In this document: positions 1 through 7,078 of the stretch, in pieces | Layout: each line of letters starts with the position of its first letter | How positions within the stretch are numbered: the first letter of the stretch is position 1 | Assembly (NCBI GenBank): GCA_937885575.1 | Contig: CALABO010000025.1 | Location: 1 to 27,694, forward strand | Source: an uncultured Pseudomonadota bacterium | Lineage (GTDB): Bacteria; Pseudomonadota; Alphaproteobacteria; Rs-D84 | DNA: 27,694 nucleotides | Direction: 5' to 3' | Translations under genes and position numbers: made by a program | The notes under the pieces: model-generated | What the model was told of the DNA's origin: nothing | Databases searched by the model: none | Seen by the model: only the letters and a program-made list of their open reading frames with translations

Positions 1-563
1 ATTTGTTTAAGGGTTATTCCCGATTTTGGCTTTTTACAGTTAAACCGAAAATATATACCATTGGCATCACACGGCCGGCCGTATTCTTCGGAATCGTGAC
101 AAAGTGTCATAAGTTTAGATTTTGCAAGATTTTTAACCCCGCCATTTTTATCAATTGCGCCGCTTTTTACATCATCGCGATACGCGAAAAATAATTTTGA
201 CACCTCGTTCGGTTTGATAACGTCCCACAATATCCCATATTTAAAAATAACCTCGTTATAATATGTGTTTGAAATATCCCGAAATTTTTCAGGCACTGTT
301 CGAACCAGACGTGCGGCCACCAAACTGGCCAGGGTAAGTTCGGGGCAATCCGAAAATTTTTCTGGGTTGACTTCTTGCAAGGCACCAATTCGGACACGAA
401 ATATTTCCGGCAATTGATCGAGTTCGGTTTTATGCCGGTCCAATTCTTTATTCAGTTCGATTGTTTGTTGTTCGTAAAATTCATCCCATTCATCGGCCGC
501 AATTTTTGCCAGCTGTTCATCCGAGCCAACCCCATAGACATATTTATCATATGAATTCGACAT
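1..563 (-). CDS. unrecognised protein, C-terminus cut by window edge
   Basis: The minus strand is open without a stop from an ATG at 563 to the left edge, giving at least 187 residues, so the C-terminus lies outside the window. The start is chosen because AAAAAGG sits 6 bases upstream and because the stop of the preceding gene is only 11 bases away. The protein begins MSNSYDKYVYG. It has a charged, helical first 50 residues (QQTIELNKELDRHKTELDQ) and then a mixed region with a late HDSEEYGRPCDANGIYFRF stretch. No signal peptide or membrane segment is visible and I do not recognise a family. It is the last visible gene of the six-gene minus-strand run. The short frame at 167-397 is a shadow of this gene. 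Confidence 0.75.
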   Translation of the reverse strand, partial: MSNSYDKYVYGVGSDEQLAKIAADEWDEFYEQQTIELNKELDRHKTELDQLPEIFRVRIGALQEVNPEKFSDCPELTLASLVAARLVRTVPEKFRDISNTYYNEVIFKYGILWDVIKPNEVSKLFFAYRDDVKSGAIDKNGGVKNLAKSKLMTLCHDSEEYGRPCDANGIYFRFNCKKPKSGITLKQ

Positions 564-574
564 GTTTTGCCTTT

Positions 575-1651
575 TTATTTTTGGATTTCGGTTGATTTTT
601 TATCAAAAAATCTTTTTATTCTTTCGCAAGCGGACATTGTTTCTTCCGGTTTTTCTATAGGAAGAAATTGGTGGCCATAGCGGGCATCATCCGCACAAAT
701 ATATGCGCAAATTCGTGCACAACTGGGTGCACTGCCTTGTGAGGAAAGATAAACCCAATCAGATATTGTTCCATCATTAAATTTTACACGATACCATGCA
801 TTTTCGCCAGCTTTGGCGCTTGGTTTCCCAGTTTGCGCACGATGCCCCCTGGTTTCAGATGACAAAACATGTAATTCTTGAACATTTGGATTGATTTCTC
901 TTTGTATGGAACCAAAAATGCTAATCGCAAAGTCCGAGGACTTTATTTTTTCATCACGGTAATGTGTCGATGGTTTACCACCAACAAAGATACCATTGGC
1001 GTTTATTGTTATGTATTCTGTATTTGGAATATCGGATTTACGAACATCATTGTTGAACTTTTCGGCGGTTTCCATAATTTCGTTCATTAAATTGGGCATT
1101 TTACCATCCAGGAATGCCGCAACATAAGATTCGCCGTTAGCAATCGGCCAAATCTGATTCAGATTTGTATCTATGACAACATCTTTTGTCACGCCGTTTT
1201 GTGTTAAAGGGCGATATTTTGCAACATGTCCATCAAAAGATTCAATGTATATTGGGCCAGTTTCATCAAATTTACCCTTTGGCATATAGAAATCGTTGGC
1301 TTTTTTTTGTAGTAATGGTTCGATATCCGATATATAAAGCAATTTATCACTGGTGGATAAAATTACGTACATTGACTTGTCCGGGAAAGTGGATGACTTG
1401 AAATTTTTCCGGTCATCTGCATCATACACCATGACATTGCGTTGAATGTTTATAAGATAAGTTACCTTATCAACATCCAACCGACCAAATCGTGCTGCTT
1501 TCGCAAAATTTGTTACAAAATCGCGAAATTCTGACAAATTTTTCACATTGGTGCCATACTCGTGTGTGCCGATAAAACGACCGTTTGGAGTATAATTTTC
1601 CATCACACGATTTGTTGTTAAACGAAAAGAAACTTTTGTTTGTAAATCCAT
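575..1651 (-). CDS. unrecognised 358-residue protein with Cys-rich tail
   Basis: The frame could start at 1753, but the ATG at 1651 (MDLQTKVSF) is preferred. It is preceded by AAGGA 6 bases upstream and follows the stop of the preceding gene by 13 bases, whereas the upstream extension would overlap that gene. The protein is soluble-looking, without a signal peptide or membrane helix. Near residue 300 there is an AWYRVKFNDGTISDWVYL segment, followed by the cysteine-spaced SCARICAYICADDARYG motif. That pairing suggests a small disulfide- or metal-stabilised beta unit, which is inference only. I do not recognise a family. It is the fifth gene of the minus-strand run and its stop codon is fused to the ribosome binding site of the next gene. 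Confidence 0.8.
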   Translation of the reverse strand: MDLQTKVSFRLTTNRVMENYTPNGRFIGTHEYGTNVKNLSEFRDFVTNFAKAARFGRLDVDKVTYLINIQRNVMVYDADDRKNFKSSTFPDKSMYVILSTSDKLLYISDIEPLLQKKANDFYMPKGKFDETGPIYIESFDGHVAKYRPLTQNGVTKDVVIDTNLNQIWPIANGESYVAAFLDGKMPNLMNEIMETAEKFNNDVRKSDIPNTEYITINANGIFVGGKPSTHYRDEKIKSSDFAISIFGSIQREINPNVQELHVLSSETRGHRAQTGKPSAKAGENAWYRVKFNDGTISDWVYLSSQGSAPSCARICAYICADDARYGHQFLPIEKPEETMSACERIKRFFDKKSTEIQK

Positions 1652-1664
1652 TTTCTGTCCTTTT

Positions 1665-2525
1665 TTATCTTTGTCGGTTATTGTACCTTTGGACGCGCCG
1701 AGAAACCTTGGTCGATAAAGATTTGCCAAATGTATCGAGTGCACGTTGTGCATCAGTCGGGCACGCCCTTACATGCCCAAGCATTATGTTTTCGGTAATC
1801 TTGTCATCCTTGACAGATGCGGGGGTGGTTATCATTCTATCAAATATTTCCGGGTTCTTTTTTGATAAATAACGAACAATTGCACCACGATTGATACCAT
1901 ACCCACCAATATCATCAAAAGACAAACTATCATCCATGTTTTCTTTATATTTTAACATTTTTTTGCGGATATTATCTACCTCGAAATATTGTTGACAATC
2001 AAAATATGAATTAGCCAAGGCCCAGAAAACGATAACACACCAACTAAGCGGAACAATAAGTTGAACAGGGTCATTCGGGTTGTATGGGGCGCGTGCAGTT
2101 TCGATAAATTTGGTCAGTCCTGCATTAGCGGCGGCCCCCACCAACCAGTAACACCAACTTTTTAGAGAATTGGCGCGCATTAAAATCCATGGAATTTTAG
2201 TAAACTTTTTATTTTGTTCTTCGGTGATCTCGTCAGTTTTTTTTGTCGGTTGTGCGGTATTGTTTTCATTCGACAAACCGTCAATTTTTTCCTCGATTAT
2301 GATTCTCGACGGCAAAGGCGTAGTGCCGACTGACGTGTCGCTTTTGAAAGATTTTTTGCACGATTTACGCATGTAATTGTTACTTTTTTCAAAATTCTTA
2401 TCAAACTCAAACAAAAAGGGTATTTTAGGTTCCGAGAAATATATTAAACCATAATCACTAGCAGTCTCATGGGGCACAAACCAATACGACATACTCTCGA
2501 AATCATCCCAAAACCAAGAAGACAT
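1665..2525 (-). CDS. unrecognised membrane protein, two predicted TM helices
   Basis: The product has 286 residues and starts MSSWFWDDFES. AAAAAAGGA lies just upstream of the ATG at 2525, and the gap to the preceding gene is 15 bases. The first 110 residues are hydrophilic with a Ser/Thr/Glu-rich linker. Two hydrophobic segments follow: one around SLKSWCYWLVGAAANAGL (about residues 124-141) and one around VQLIVPLSWCVIVFWALA (about 157-174). A charged C-terminal half of about 110 residues ends in a basic tail (KVSRRVQRYNNRQR). The likely layout is a helical-hairpin inner-membrane protein with both ends in the cytoplasm, but the topology is inferred. No family recognised. The stop TAA is the start of the TAAAAAAGGA element that serves the next gene. 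Confidence 0.8.
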   Translation of the reverse strand: MSSWFWDDFESMSYWFVPHETASDYGLIYFSEPKIPFLFEFDKNFEKSNNYMRKSCKKSFKSDTSVGTTPLPSRIIIEEKIDGLSNENNTAQPTKKTDEITEEQNKKFTKIPWILMRANSLKSWCYWLVGAAANAGLTKFIETARAPYNPNDPVQLIVPLSWCVIVFWALANSYFDCQQYFEVDNIRKKMLKYKENMDDSLSFDDIGGYGINRGAIVRYLSKKNPEIFDRMITTPASVKDDKITENIMLGHVRACPTDAQRALDTFGKSLSTKVSRRVQRYNNRQR

Positions 2526-2540
2526 TTTTATTTTCCTTTT

Positions 2541-2993
2541 TTATCGATTATTTGTTTGTGTTTTTTTACCAAAGTGCGCCAACTGATAAAATACAGAATA
2601 AACTCTGTCTTGCAACTTTCTGATACGAATATCTTTGTTCCTTTGCTGTATAAACGCCTTGATCACCATTTTCTTAGTATCTGCTTCCATACTATAATTG
2701 CCCGGTTGAATGGTGTGATGTTGCAGTAATCCTGATACAAAGTCCAATTCCGTTAACGTTGTAATTATACTGATTTCATTTTTACAACGTTGACACGTGT
2801 CTAACATAGTAAAAGATAGTTTTATTTTTTTGCCTAAATGCAAAACATTACAATTATACCTAAATGGATACGGAATATCAAAAAGTTCTGATCTTGCCAC
2901 TTTCTTTCCCAAATATTCTATACTCGGACGAAACTTTATTGGCTTATGTTCTAATATAGAACGAATAACTTTATTTACTTCGTTATCACACAT
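2541..2993 (-). CDS. unrecognised 150-residue protein with a CxxC pair
   Basis: The frame could extend to 3029, but the ATG at 2993 (MCDNEVNKVIRS) is preferred. It has AAAAAAGG upstream and lies 13 bases after the stop of a 49-codon gene that the longer version would overlap. The protein is basic and probably cytoplasmic. A central DTCQRCKNE motif (residues near 66-74) gives a CxxC pair that could bind metal with other ligands, although the only other cysteines seen are Cys2 and one near residue 48. No membrane segment and no family recognised. It belongs to the six-gene minus-strand run. Confidence 0.75.
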   Translation of the reverse strand: MCDNEVNKVIRSILEHKPIKFRPSIEYLGKKVARSELFDIPYPFRYNCNVLHLGKKIKLSFTMLDTCQRCKNEISIITTLTELDFVSGLLQHHTIQPGNYSMEADTKKMVIKAFIQQRNKDIRIRKLQDRVYSVFYQLAHFGKKTQTNNR

Positions 2994-3006
2994 TTTAATA
3001 CCTTTT

Positions 3007-3156
3007 TTATTTTTTCTTCTCCATGGCACCCATCAAGAACTTCAATTTCTTATCAAGTTCCTTTTCAAACAAAGAAGCAGCGTTTATTTCTGGGACAAAC
3101 CAACCATCACCCATATCAACATAATTAACATAATTGTGTTTATTATTTTGAGCCAT
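3007..3156 (-). CDS. small unrecognised protein, 49 residues
   Basis: Reading the minus strand between the two larger neighbours gives an uninterrupted frame from ATG at 3156 to TAA at 3007. It starts MAQNNKHNYVNYVDMGDGWF and ends in a charged helix rich in Lys and Glu (FEKELDKKLKFLMGAMEKKK). Support comes from a strong AAGGAG 6 bases upstream. The gaps of 20 and 13 bases to its neighbours match the rest of the run, and its TAA stop doubles as the start of the TAAAAAAGG element for the next gene. The product is soluble and probably a small partner or adaptor of an operon neighbour (inference). No family recognised. Confidence 0.7.
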   Translation of the reverse strand: MAQNNKHNYVNYVDMGDGWFVPEINAASLFEKELDKKLKFLMGAMEKKK

Positions 3157-3176
3157 TTTTCACTCCTTTTTTATTT

Positions 3177-3749
3177 TTACCGGCCTTTGGCGTGCATCAA
3201 ACTGTCGCGATAGTGTTCGACCGCCTGTTTATATTCCAAGTAATCCGCCGGCAGAGTTTTTTCATATGCTTTAACTTTTTCTTCCACGCGTTGCGTTTTT
3301 TTATTCTCTACATAGCTTATTATACCTATAGCTATAATAATCGATCCCCACAACATGAAGGCAATACCGATTTGTTGTCCCGGGGTCAGATGTTTTCTAT
3401 CTGTCTTTTTTCGTTCTTCGATACGCAAAAAATCAAGTGCGTTTTGTTGTCTTTCTTTTGATTTATCGGCATATTTAGAATTACACAACCTATACAATTC
3501 TTCCAAATCCGGCCGTTCCCCATAAAACATATAAGTTTGGTAATTTATGTCTATATTGTATTTCGTACCATTATTATAACATCTCTGAATTTGAAAATAT
3601 TTTTTCCTACCAATATATACACTGTAAATACCATGATCACATAAATCTTCTACCCGGGCCCTTTTATCACGGATAATATCCAAACATTTTTGGATCATTG
3701 GATCATCTGATTGTATTTTTTCTTTTTCAAAATTATCGTTATTCGCCAT
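3177..3749 (-). CDS. unrecognised single-pass membrane protein, first gene of the run
   Basis: The product has 190 residues, with ATG at 3749 preceded by AAAGGA. The N-terminal 120 residues form a soluble domain with an aromatic-rich beta segment (IYSVYIGRKKYFQI, then INYQTYMFYGERPDLEELY). One clear membrane helix follows at about residues 127-146 (IGIAFMLWGSIIIAIGIISY). After it comes a charged, probably coiled C-terminal 45 residues (KKTQRVEEKVKAYEKTL). There is no cleavable signal peptide, so it is probably anchored in the inner membrane; orientation is unclear. It is the first gene after a promoter-like sequence at 3775-3802 and so probably leads the minus-strand transcript. No family recognised. 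Confidence 0.8.
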   Translation of the reverse strand: MANNDNFEKEKIQSDDPMIQKCLDIIRDKRARVEDLCDHGIYSVYIGRKKYFQIQRCYNNGTKYNIDINYQTYMFYGERPDLEELYRLCNSKYADKSKERQQNALDFLRIEERKKTDRKHLTPGQQIGIAFMLWGSIIIAIGIISYVENKKTQRVEEKVKAYEKTLPADYLEYKQAVEHYRDSLMHAKGR

Positions 3750-3774
3750 TTTGATATCCTTTGGTTTTGTGGGT

Positions 3775-3802
3775 ATGGTACTATAAAATCACGGCAAGTC
3801 AA
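3775..3802 (-). promoter_or_regulatory. putative sigma-70 promoter for the left minus-strand run
   Basis: On the minus strand TTGACT (3802-3797) is followed after 16 bases by TACCAT (3780-3775). Transcription would start near 3768 and give a leader of about 20 bases with AAAGGA before the ATG at 3749. The -10 is only a partial match (4 of 6). A competing -10, TATAGT, lies a few bases upstream but lacks a well-placed -35. The 11 bases TTGACTTGCCG recur in inverted orientation in the opposing promoter. Confidence 0.5.
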
Positions 3803-3834
3803 CGATAAATACCCCTACTTGCACTAACACCCGT

Positions 3835-3848
3835 CACGACATGTCGTG
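3835..3848. promoter_or_regulatory. 14-bp perfect palindrome between divergent promoters
   Basis: CACGACATGTCGTG reads the same on both strands and lies between the divergent promoter elements at 3775-3802 and 3871-3899. It is not followed directly by a T-run, so a terminator is unlikely. Its symmetry and position suit a binding site for a dimeric regulator of the two transcripts. That role is inferred; I recognise no named operator. Confidence 0.35.
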
Positions 3849-3870
3849 CCGCGGTTACACTTTTTTTAAT

Positions 3871-3899
3871 TTGACTTGCCGGCGATATGGCGGTAGTAT
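3871..3899 (+). promoter_or_regulatory. sigma-70 promoter of the DUF2155-tsaD operon
   Basis: TTGACT (3871-3876) is followed after exactly 17 bases by TAGTAT (3894-3899). The expected transcription start is around 3905-3907, right at the ATG at 3907, so the first gene would be translated from a leaderless or nearly leaderless mRNA. No good Shine-Dalgarno is present inside such a short leader, which fits. Confidence 0.65.
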
Positions 3900-3906
3900 A
3901 TGGGTG

Positions 3907-4251
3907 ATGAAAAAAATTCTTGTTTCTTTATTGACCCTATTTACCGCGTTTGGGGCGCATGCGTATATTGATCGCGACACCGCGGTTTTACAGGTTATGA
4001 ACAAGGCCGCCGGCAAGACCCAGACGATTATGGCACCTGTGGGGCGGCCGGTTCGTTTTGAAAAATTGAACTTTTTGGTGCGCGCGTGCAAGCAATCTGA
4101 CCCGTTTGAGGCGGAAAATTTTTATGCGTTTACGGAAATTTCACTCCCCGACGGGGGTATGATTTATAGCAATTGGTTGGATCGGAATAATCCCGGTAAA
4201 AACCCGGTACAAAATGCCGACTATGACATTTGGCTTGTGCGGTGCGAATAA
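3907..4251 (+). CDS. secreted DUF2155 family protein
   Basis: The frame is open from 3841, but the start at 3907 is chosen because it begins a typical signal peptide (MKKILVSLLTLFTAFGAHA, predicted cleavage after residue 19) and because the promoter -10 ends at 3899. The mature part is about 95 residues and matches the DUF2155 pattern from alphaproteobacteria as I know it. That is a conserved VLQVMNKAAGKTQTIMAPVG opening, a VRAC cysteine, a Y/F-A-F-T-E-I strand, the MIYSNWLDRNNPGKNPVQ block, and a C-terminal YDIWLVRC cysteine. The two cysteines could form a disulfide. The product is likely periplasmic or envelope-associated and its biochemical role is unknown. It leads a plus-strand operon that ends with tsaD. 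Confidence 0.85.
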   Translation: MKKILVSLLTLFTAFGAHAYIDRDTAVLQVMNKAAGKTQTIMAPVGRPVRFEKLNFLVRACKQSDPFEAENFYAFTEISLPDGGMIYSNWLDRNNPGKNPVQNADYDIWLVRCE

Positions 4252-4268
4252 TGTAAAACGGGGGCGGT

Positions 4269-4589
4269 ATGAAAAAAATTCTTGTTCGTAGTATCGTTTT
4301 TGTGGTTGGTGTTGGCGTGTTGCTTTTGGCCATATTCGTTTTCTTTACATTGCCGCGCAAAGATGCCGCGTTGGAAAGTGCATATTTAAAAGATTGGCGC
4401 GGTGCGACGGTTGAACGGCGAATTGCCGCCGCGCGTGTTTTAACCGCATCGGAAAATAATCTTGAACTGTTGGTGGCATGTGTTGATAAAATGGCAACTT
4501 TGCCGGATTCGGCGGATATGCCGGTGCGCGACGCGATGGAACTTTGTTTTGTCGGAATACAATTAAAGAATAATACATATCAAGAATAA
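4269..4589 (+). CDS. small membrane-anchored protein, unrecognised
   Basis: The product has 106 residues, starting 17 bases after the DUF2155 stop. GGGGGCGG just before the ATG at 4269 may act as a ribosome binding site. Residues 7-28 form one hydrophobic segment (SIVFVVGVGVLLLAIFVFF), with a positively charged MKKILVR before it. The segment is better read as an uncleaved anchor than as a signal peptide, placing the remaining 75 residues outside the cytoplasm. The tail is helical (ERRIAAARVLTASENNLELL) with two or three cysteines. The stop overlaps the next ATG (TAATG), so translation is probably coupled to the DUF1460 gene. No family recognised. Confidence 0.75.
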   Translation: MKKILVRSIVFVVGVGVLLLAIFVFFTLPRKDAALESAYLKDWRGATVERRIAAARVLTASENNLELLVACVDKMATLPDSADMPVRDAMELCFVGIQLKNNTYQE

Positions 4590-5281
4590 TGTGGCGGGCG
4601 ATATTTTTGTTTCTTTTGTTTGGATGCGTGGGCGGCAATGTGGACCCGGATTTTGGCGCAAAATATGTTGGTGCGAAATATGTGTTGGACCCATTGGGTG
4701 AAGGACACGCGCCGGACACCGATCCACTTATTCGGTTTGATGCGTTTGATTGCGCAACCTTTGTCGAAACGGTTTTGGCGGACGGCGATGTGCAAAAATT
4801 AAATAAAATTAGGTATGCGGACGGCGTGCCGGACCTTGTTCGGCGAAACCATTTTATTGAAACAGATTGGCTTTCCAACAATTCCGACATTGTTCAAAAT
4901 GTAAGTAATCGTTATGCACCAACCGCCATACATACGGTCACAATTGATAAAAAGAATTGGTTTCGGGTTATGCACAATATGGACACGGACTTTTCGCCGC
5001 GTACCGCGCGTTTGGAATATATTCCGTATAAATATGCCGCCGATATAAAGGTTGAACGGCCGGTTGTGGTTTTATTCTTGCGCGACAATCCAAAGATTCG
5101 TGATAAAATCGGAACGGATTTGGCGGTTCGGCATATGGGATTTTTGTTACCGAATGGTGTTCTCCGTCATGCATCGCGGCGCACGGGCGCGGTTGTTGAA
5201 ACACCATTTCGTGAATATGTGCAAAGAATGATGGAAAGTGAAAAAAATTTGGGTATAATGATTTTGGAAATAAAGAAATGA
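4589..5281 (+). CDS. DUF1460 family, putative cell-wall amidase (NlpC/P60-like)
   Basis: The 230-residue product carries the DUF1460 signatures. These are FDAFDCATFVETVLA with the presumed nucleophile Cys55, the NHFIETDWLSNN block at residues 88-98, and RHMGFLLPNG with the presumed catalytic His182. DUF1460 proteins have an NlpC/P60-like cysteine peptidase fold and are annotated as N-acetylmuramoyl-L-alanine amidase-like, so a role in peptidoglycan cleavage or recycling is likely. The N-terminus (MWRAIFLFLLFGCVGG) is hydrophobic with a cysteine at residue 13, suggesting a lipoprotein, although Phe at -2 is atypical for a lipobox. The ATG overlaps the stop of the upstream gene, and the TGA overlaps the tsaD ATG by four bases, so all three genes are probably translationally coupled. 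Confidence 0.85.
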   Translation: MWRAIFLFLLFGCVGGNVDPDFGAKYVGAKYVLDPLGEGHAPDTDPLIRFDAFDCATFVETVLADGDVQKLNKIRYADGVPDLVRRNHFIETDWLSNNSDIVQNVSNRYAPTAIHTVTIDKKNWFRVMHNMDTDFSPRTARLEYIPYKYAADIKVERPVVVLFLRDNPKIRDKIGTDLAVRHMGFLLPNGVLRHASRRTGAVVETPFREYVQRMMESEKNLGIMILEIKK

Positions 5282-6399
5282 CGAACGATACAATTATTAA
5301 AATGGATATGGGCGCGGCCATTGGTGATACGTCGGATGGCGCGGCCGTTTTATGTTTGGGCATTGAATCTTCGTGTGACGAAACCAGTGCGGCAATCGTC
5401 GATTCAAATCGAAATATACTTTCACATATAATTTATTCACAAATTCCGGAGCATCAAAAATATGGTGGTGTGGTGCCGGAATTGGCGGCGCGGGCGCATA
5501 TACTGGCCATTGATGAAGTGATAAATTTGGCTCTTTCGCGGGCGGGAAAACGATTGGCGGATATCAATGTTATCGCGGCGACCGCGGGGCCGGGCCTGAT
5601 TGGTGGGGTCTTGGTCGGGTGGATGGCGGCGACCGGCATGGCCCAGGCGACCGGCAAACCACTGGTGGCCGTAAATCATCTGGAGGGGCATGCACTGGTG
5701 CCGCGCCTATGCGCGACAACGGCGGACGACACACGGGCAAATGTCGATGTGGAATTTCCGTATTTATTAATGCTTGCGTCTGGCGGTCATTGTCAGATTT
5801 TATTGGTGCGCGGCGTTGGGCAATACGAACTGATTGGGCAAACGTTGGACGATAGTGCGGGTGAAGCGTTTGACAAGGTTGCAAAGATGTTGGGCCTTGG
5901 GTATCCCGGCGGGCCGATTGTGGACGCGCACGCAAAGTTGGGTAACCCGCGGGCATTTGATTTTCCGCGGCCGCTGTGTGACAAGCCGGGATGTGATTTT
6001 TCGTTTAGCGGCATTAAAACCGCGGCGCGTGCAATGCTGGCCAAACATGAAGCCCCCTATTCCGATGAATTTATAAATGATTTTTGCGCTTCGTTTCAGG
6101 CATCGGTTGTTGATTGTATTATAAACCGTTTGAATAACGCGATGAAATCGCCCGCCGTTCGTGCGTGCGCGCCAAAGACATTGGTTGTTGCAGGCGGCGT
6201 TGCGAAAAATAGTGCGATACGCGCGGCGATGGAGGATTTGGCGCGCCGGCACGATATGATTTTTGCCGCACCGCCGATGAACCTGTGTACCGATAATGGC
6301 GCGATGATTGCCTGGGCAGGGATTGAAAATTACCGCACCCACAAAATCGTCCACGAACCGATTGCCCCGCGCCCGCGTTGGCCACTTACGGAATTATGA
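5278..6399 (+). CDS. tsaD: tRNA t6A threonylcarbamoyltransferase TsaD
   Basis: TsaD transfers the threonylcarbamoyl group to A37 of ANN-reading tRNAs, working with TsaB and TsaE on TsaC product. The family signatures are present: LGIESSCDETSAAIVD near residue 27, GGVVPELAARAH at 63-74, the metal ligands His134 and His138 in NHLEGHAL, LMLASGGHCQ at 164-172, AGEAFDKVAKMLGLGYPGGP at 194-213, SFSGIKTA at 242-249, and CTDNGAMIA with Asp339. Length (373) is slightly above the usual 340-360 because of an N-terminal extension of about 24 residues. ATG at 5302 or 5308 is a possible alternative start, but 5278 overlaps the upstream stop by ATGA and suits coupling. The 3' end overlaps a convergent gene by six bases. 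Confidence 0.97.
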   Translation: MTNDTIIKMDMGAAIGDTSDGAAVLCLGIESSCDETSAAIVDSNRNILSHIIYSQIPEHQKYGGVVPELAARAHILAIDEVINLALSRAGKRLADINVIAATAGPGLIGGVLVGWMAATGMAQATGKPLVAVNHLEGHALVPRLCATTADDTRANVDVEFPYLLMLASGGHCQILLVRGVGQYELIGQTLDDSAGEAFDKVAKMLGLGYPGGPIVDAHAKLGNPRAFDFPRPLCDKPGCDFSFSGIKTAARAMLAKHEAPYSDEFINDFCASFQASVVDCIINRLNNAMKSPAVRACAPKTLVVAGGVAKNSAIRAAMEDLARRHDMIFAAPPMNLCTDNGAMIAWAGIENYRTHKIVHEPIAPRPRWPLTEL

Positions 6400-7068
6400 T
6401 TTTTGATACCTTGCGCGCCATTTGGCAATCTGGGAACTTTGCACCGGTTTTATAGTGTTTTCTATCTTTTCATACGATACTAATGTTGGGCACTTTGTTG
6501 TTTTTATGGCAAAGTATGTTGTATCCGTATCCGCACCGAGCACAACCTTTTGCAAAAATTCATCGTACTTGTTTTGAAAAGATTTTTCTTTCGCGTACAA
6601 ATGTGCCACTATTTTTTCAATTAGCCCAGAATGTTCCGGCATAAACCCGCGCAATTTAATAAACTTTTTACCGTTTTGAATTTCCAGAATTTTATCCTTG
6701 GCCGATATAGTAATATCATCAAATTCGATTGGGCCAATCGCAGCACGCGCCAAAAACAAATCAAAAAAGTAATCACGTGTTGCCTCGTAATCCAATTGCC
6801 AAGCGGGATATTTAATATCGTTGATATCGACTTTTGCCTGAACAACGTATATATTTTTATTTGAATCCGTAGTAAGACCAGAAGTTTCTTGGCTAAATTT
6901 TGCATGATCAGCCACGCCATCGCGCGTTGTAAAAAAGAAATATCCGCCCGATTGATTGCCCAACGGGACCTGTTTTGATGCTATGCTTTCCGCGGTTAGT
7001 TTATAATCGGCCGTTTGTTCTGCGGTCATCGGGTTTGATATTATATGGTAAAGTTTAGTTTCTGTCAT
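6394..7068 (-). CDS. unrecognised protein, weakly ADP-ribosyltransferase-like
   Basis: The 224-residue product starts MTETKLYHIISNPM. There is no signal peptide or membrane helix. The opening LYHI, then GGYFFFTTRDGVADHAKF about 35 residues later, then YVVQAKVD, resembles the His/Tyr strand arrangement of small ADP-ribosyltransferase or DUF3990-like folds. No third catalytic residue can be assigned with confidence, so this is only a suggestion. There is no Shine-Dalgarno. A promoter at 7079-7106 would start transcription about four bases before the ATG, so the mRNA is probably leaderless. The gene converges on tsaD, overlapping its stop by six bases, and diverges from xseA. Its less GC-rich composition resembles that of the unrecognised genes at 575-3749. 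Confidence 0.75.
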   Translation of the reverse strand: MTETKLYHIISNPMTAEQTADYKLTAESIASKQVPLGNQSGGYFFFTTRDGVADHAKFSQETSGLTTDSNKNIYVVQAKVDINDIKYPAWQLDYEATRDYFFDLFLARAAIGPIEFDDITISAKDKILEIQNGKKFIKLRGFMPEHSGLIEKIVAHLYAKEKSFQNKYDEFLQKVVLGADTDTTYFAIKTTKCPTLVSYEKIENTIKPVQSSQIAKWRARYQKS

Positions 7069-7078
7069 GCTGGTAATA

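Noticed and set aside
167..397. 76-codon minus-strand frame near the left edge
   Set aside because: It lies inside the open frame running from ATG 563 off the edge, which has a ribosome site and operon spacing; this one has neither.
3835..3867. Palindrome followed by T-run as a terminator
   Set aside because: The T-run lies 12 bases after the palindrome and the palindrome has no proper loop; more likely a protein-binding site.
3907..4286. Shared 18-base start ATGAAAAAAATTCTTGTT at 3907 and 4269 as a duplication
   Set aside because: The identity ends right after the MKKILV codons; it is explained by two similar lysine-rich export starts.
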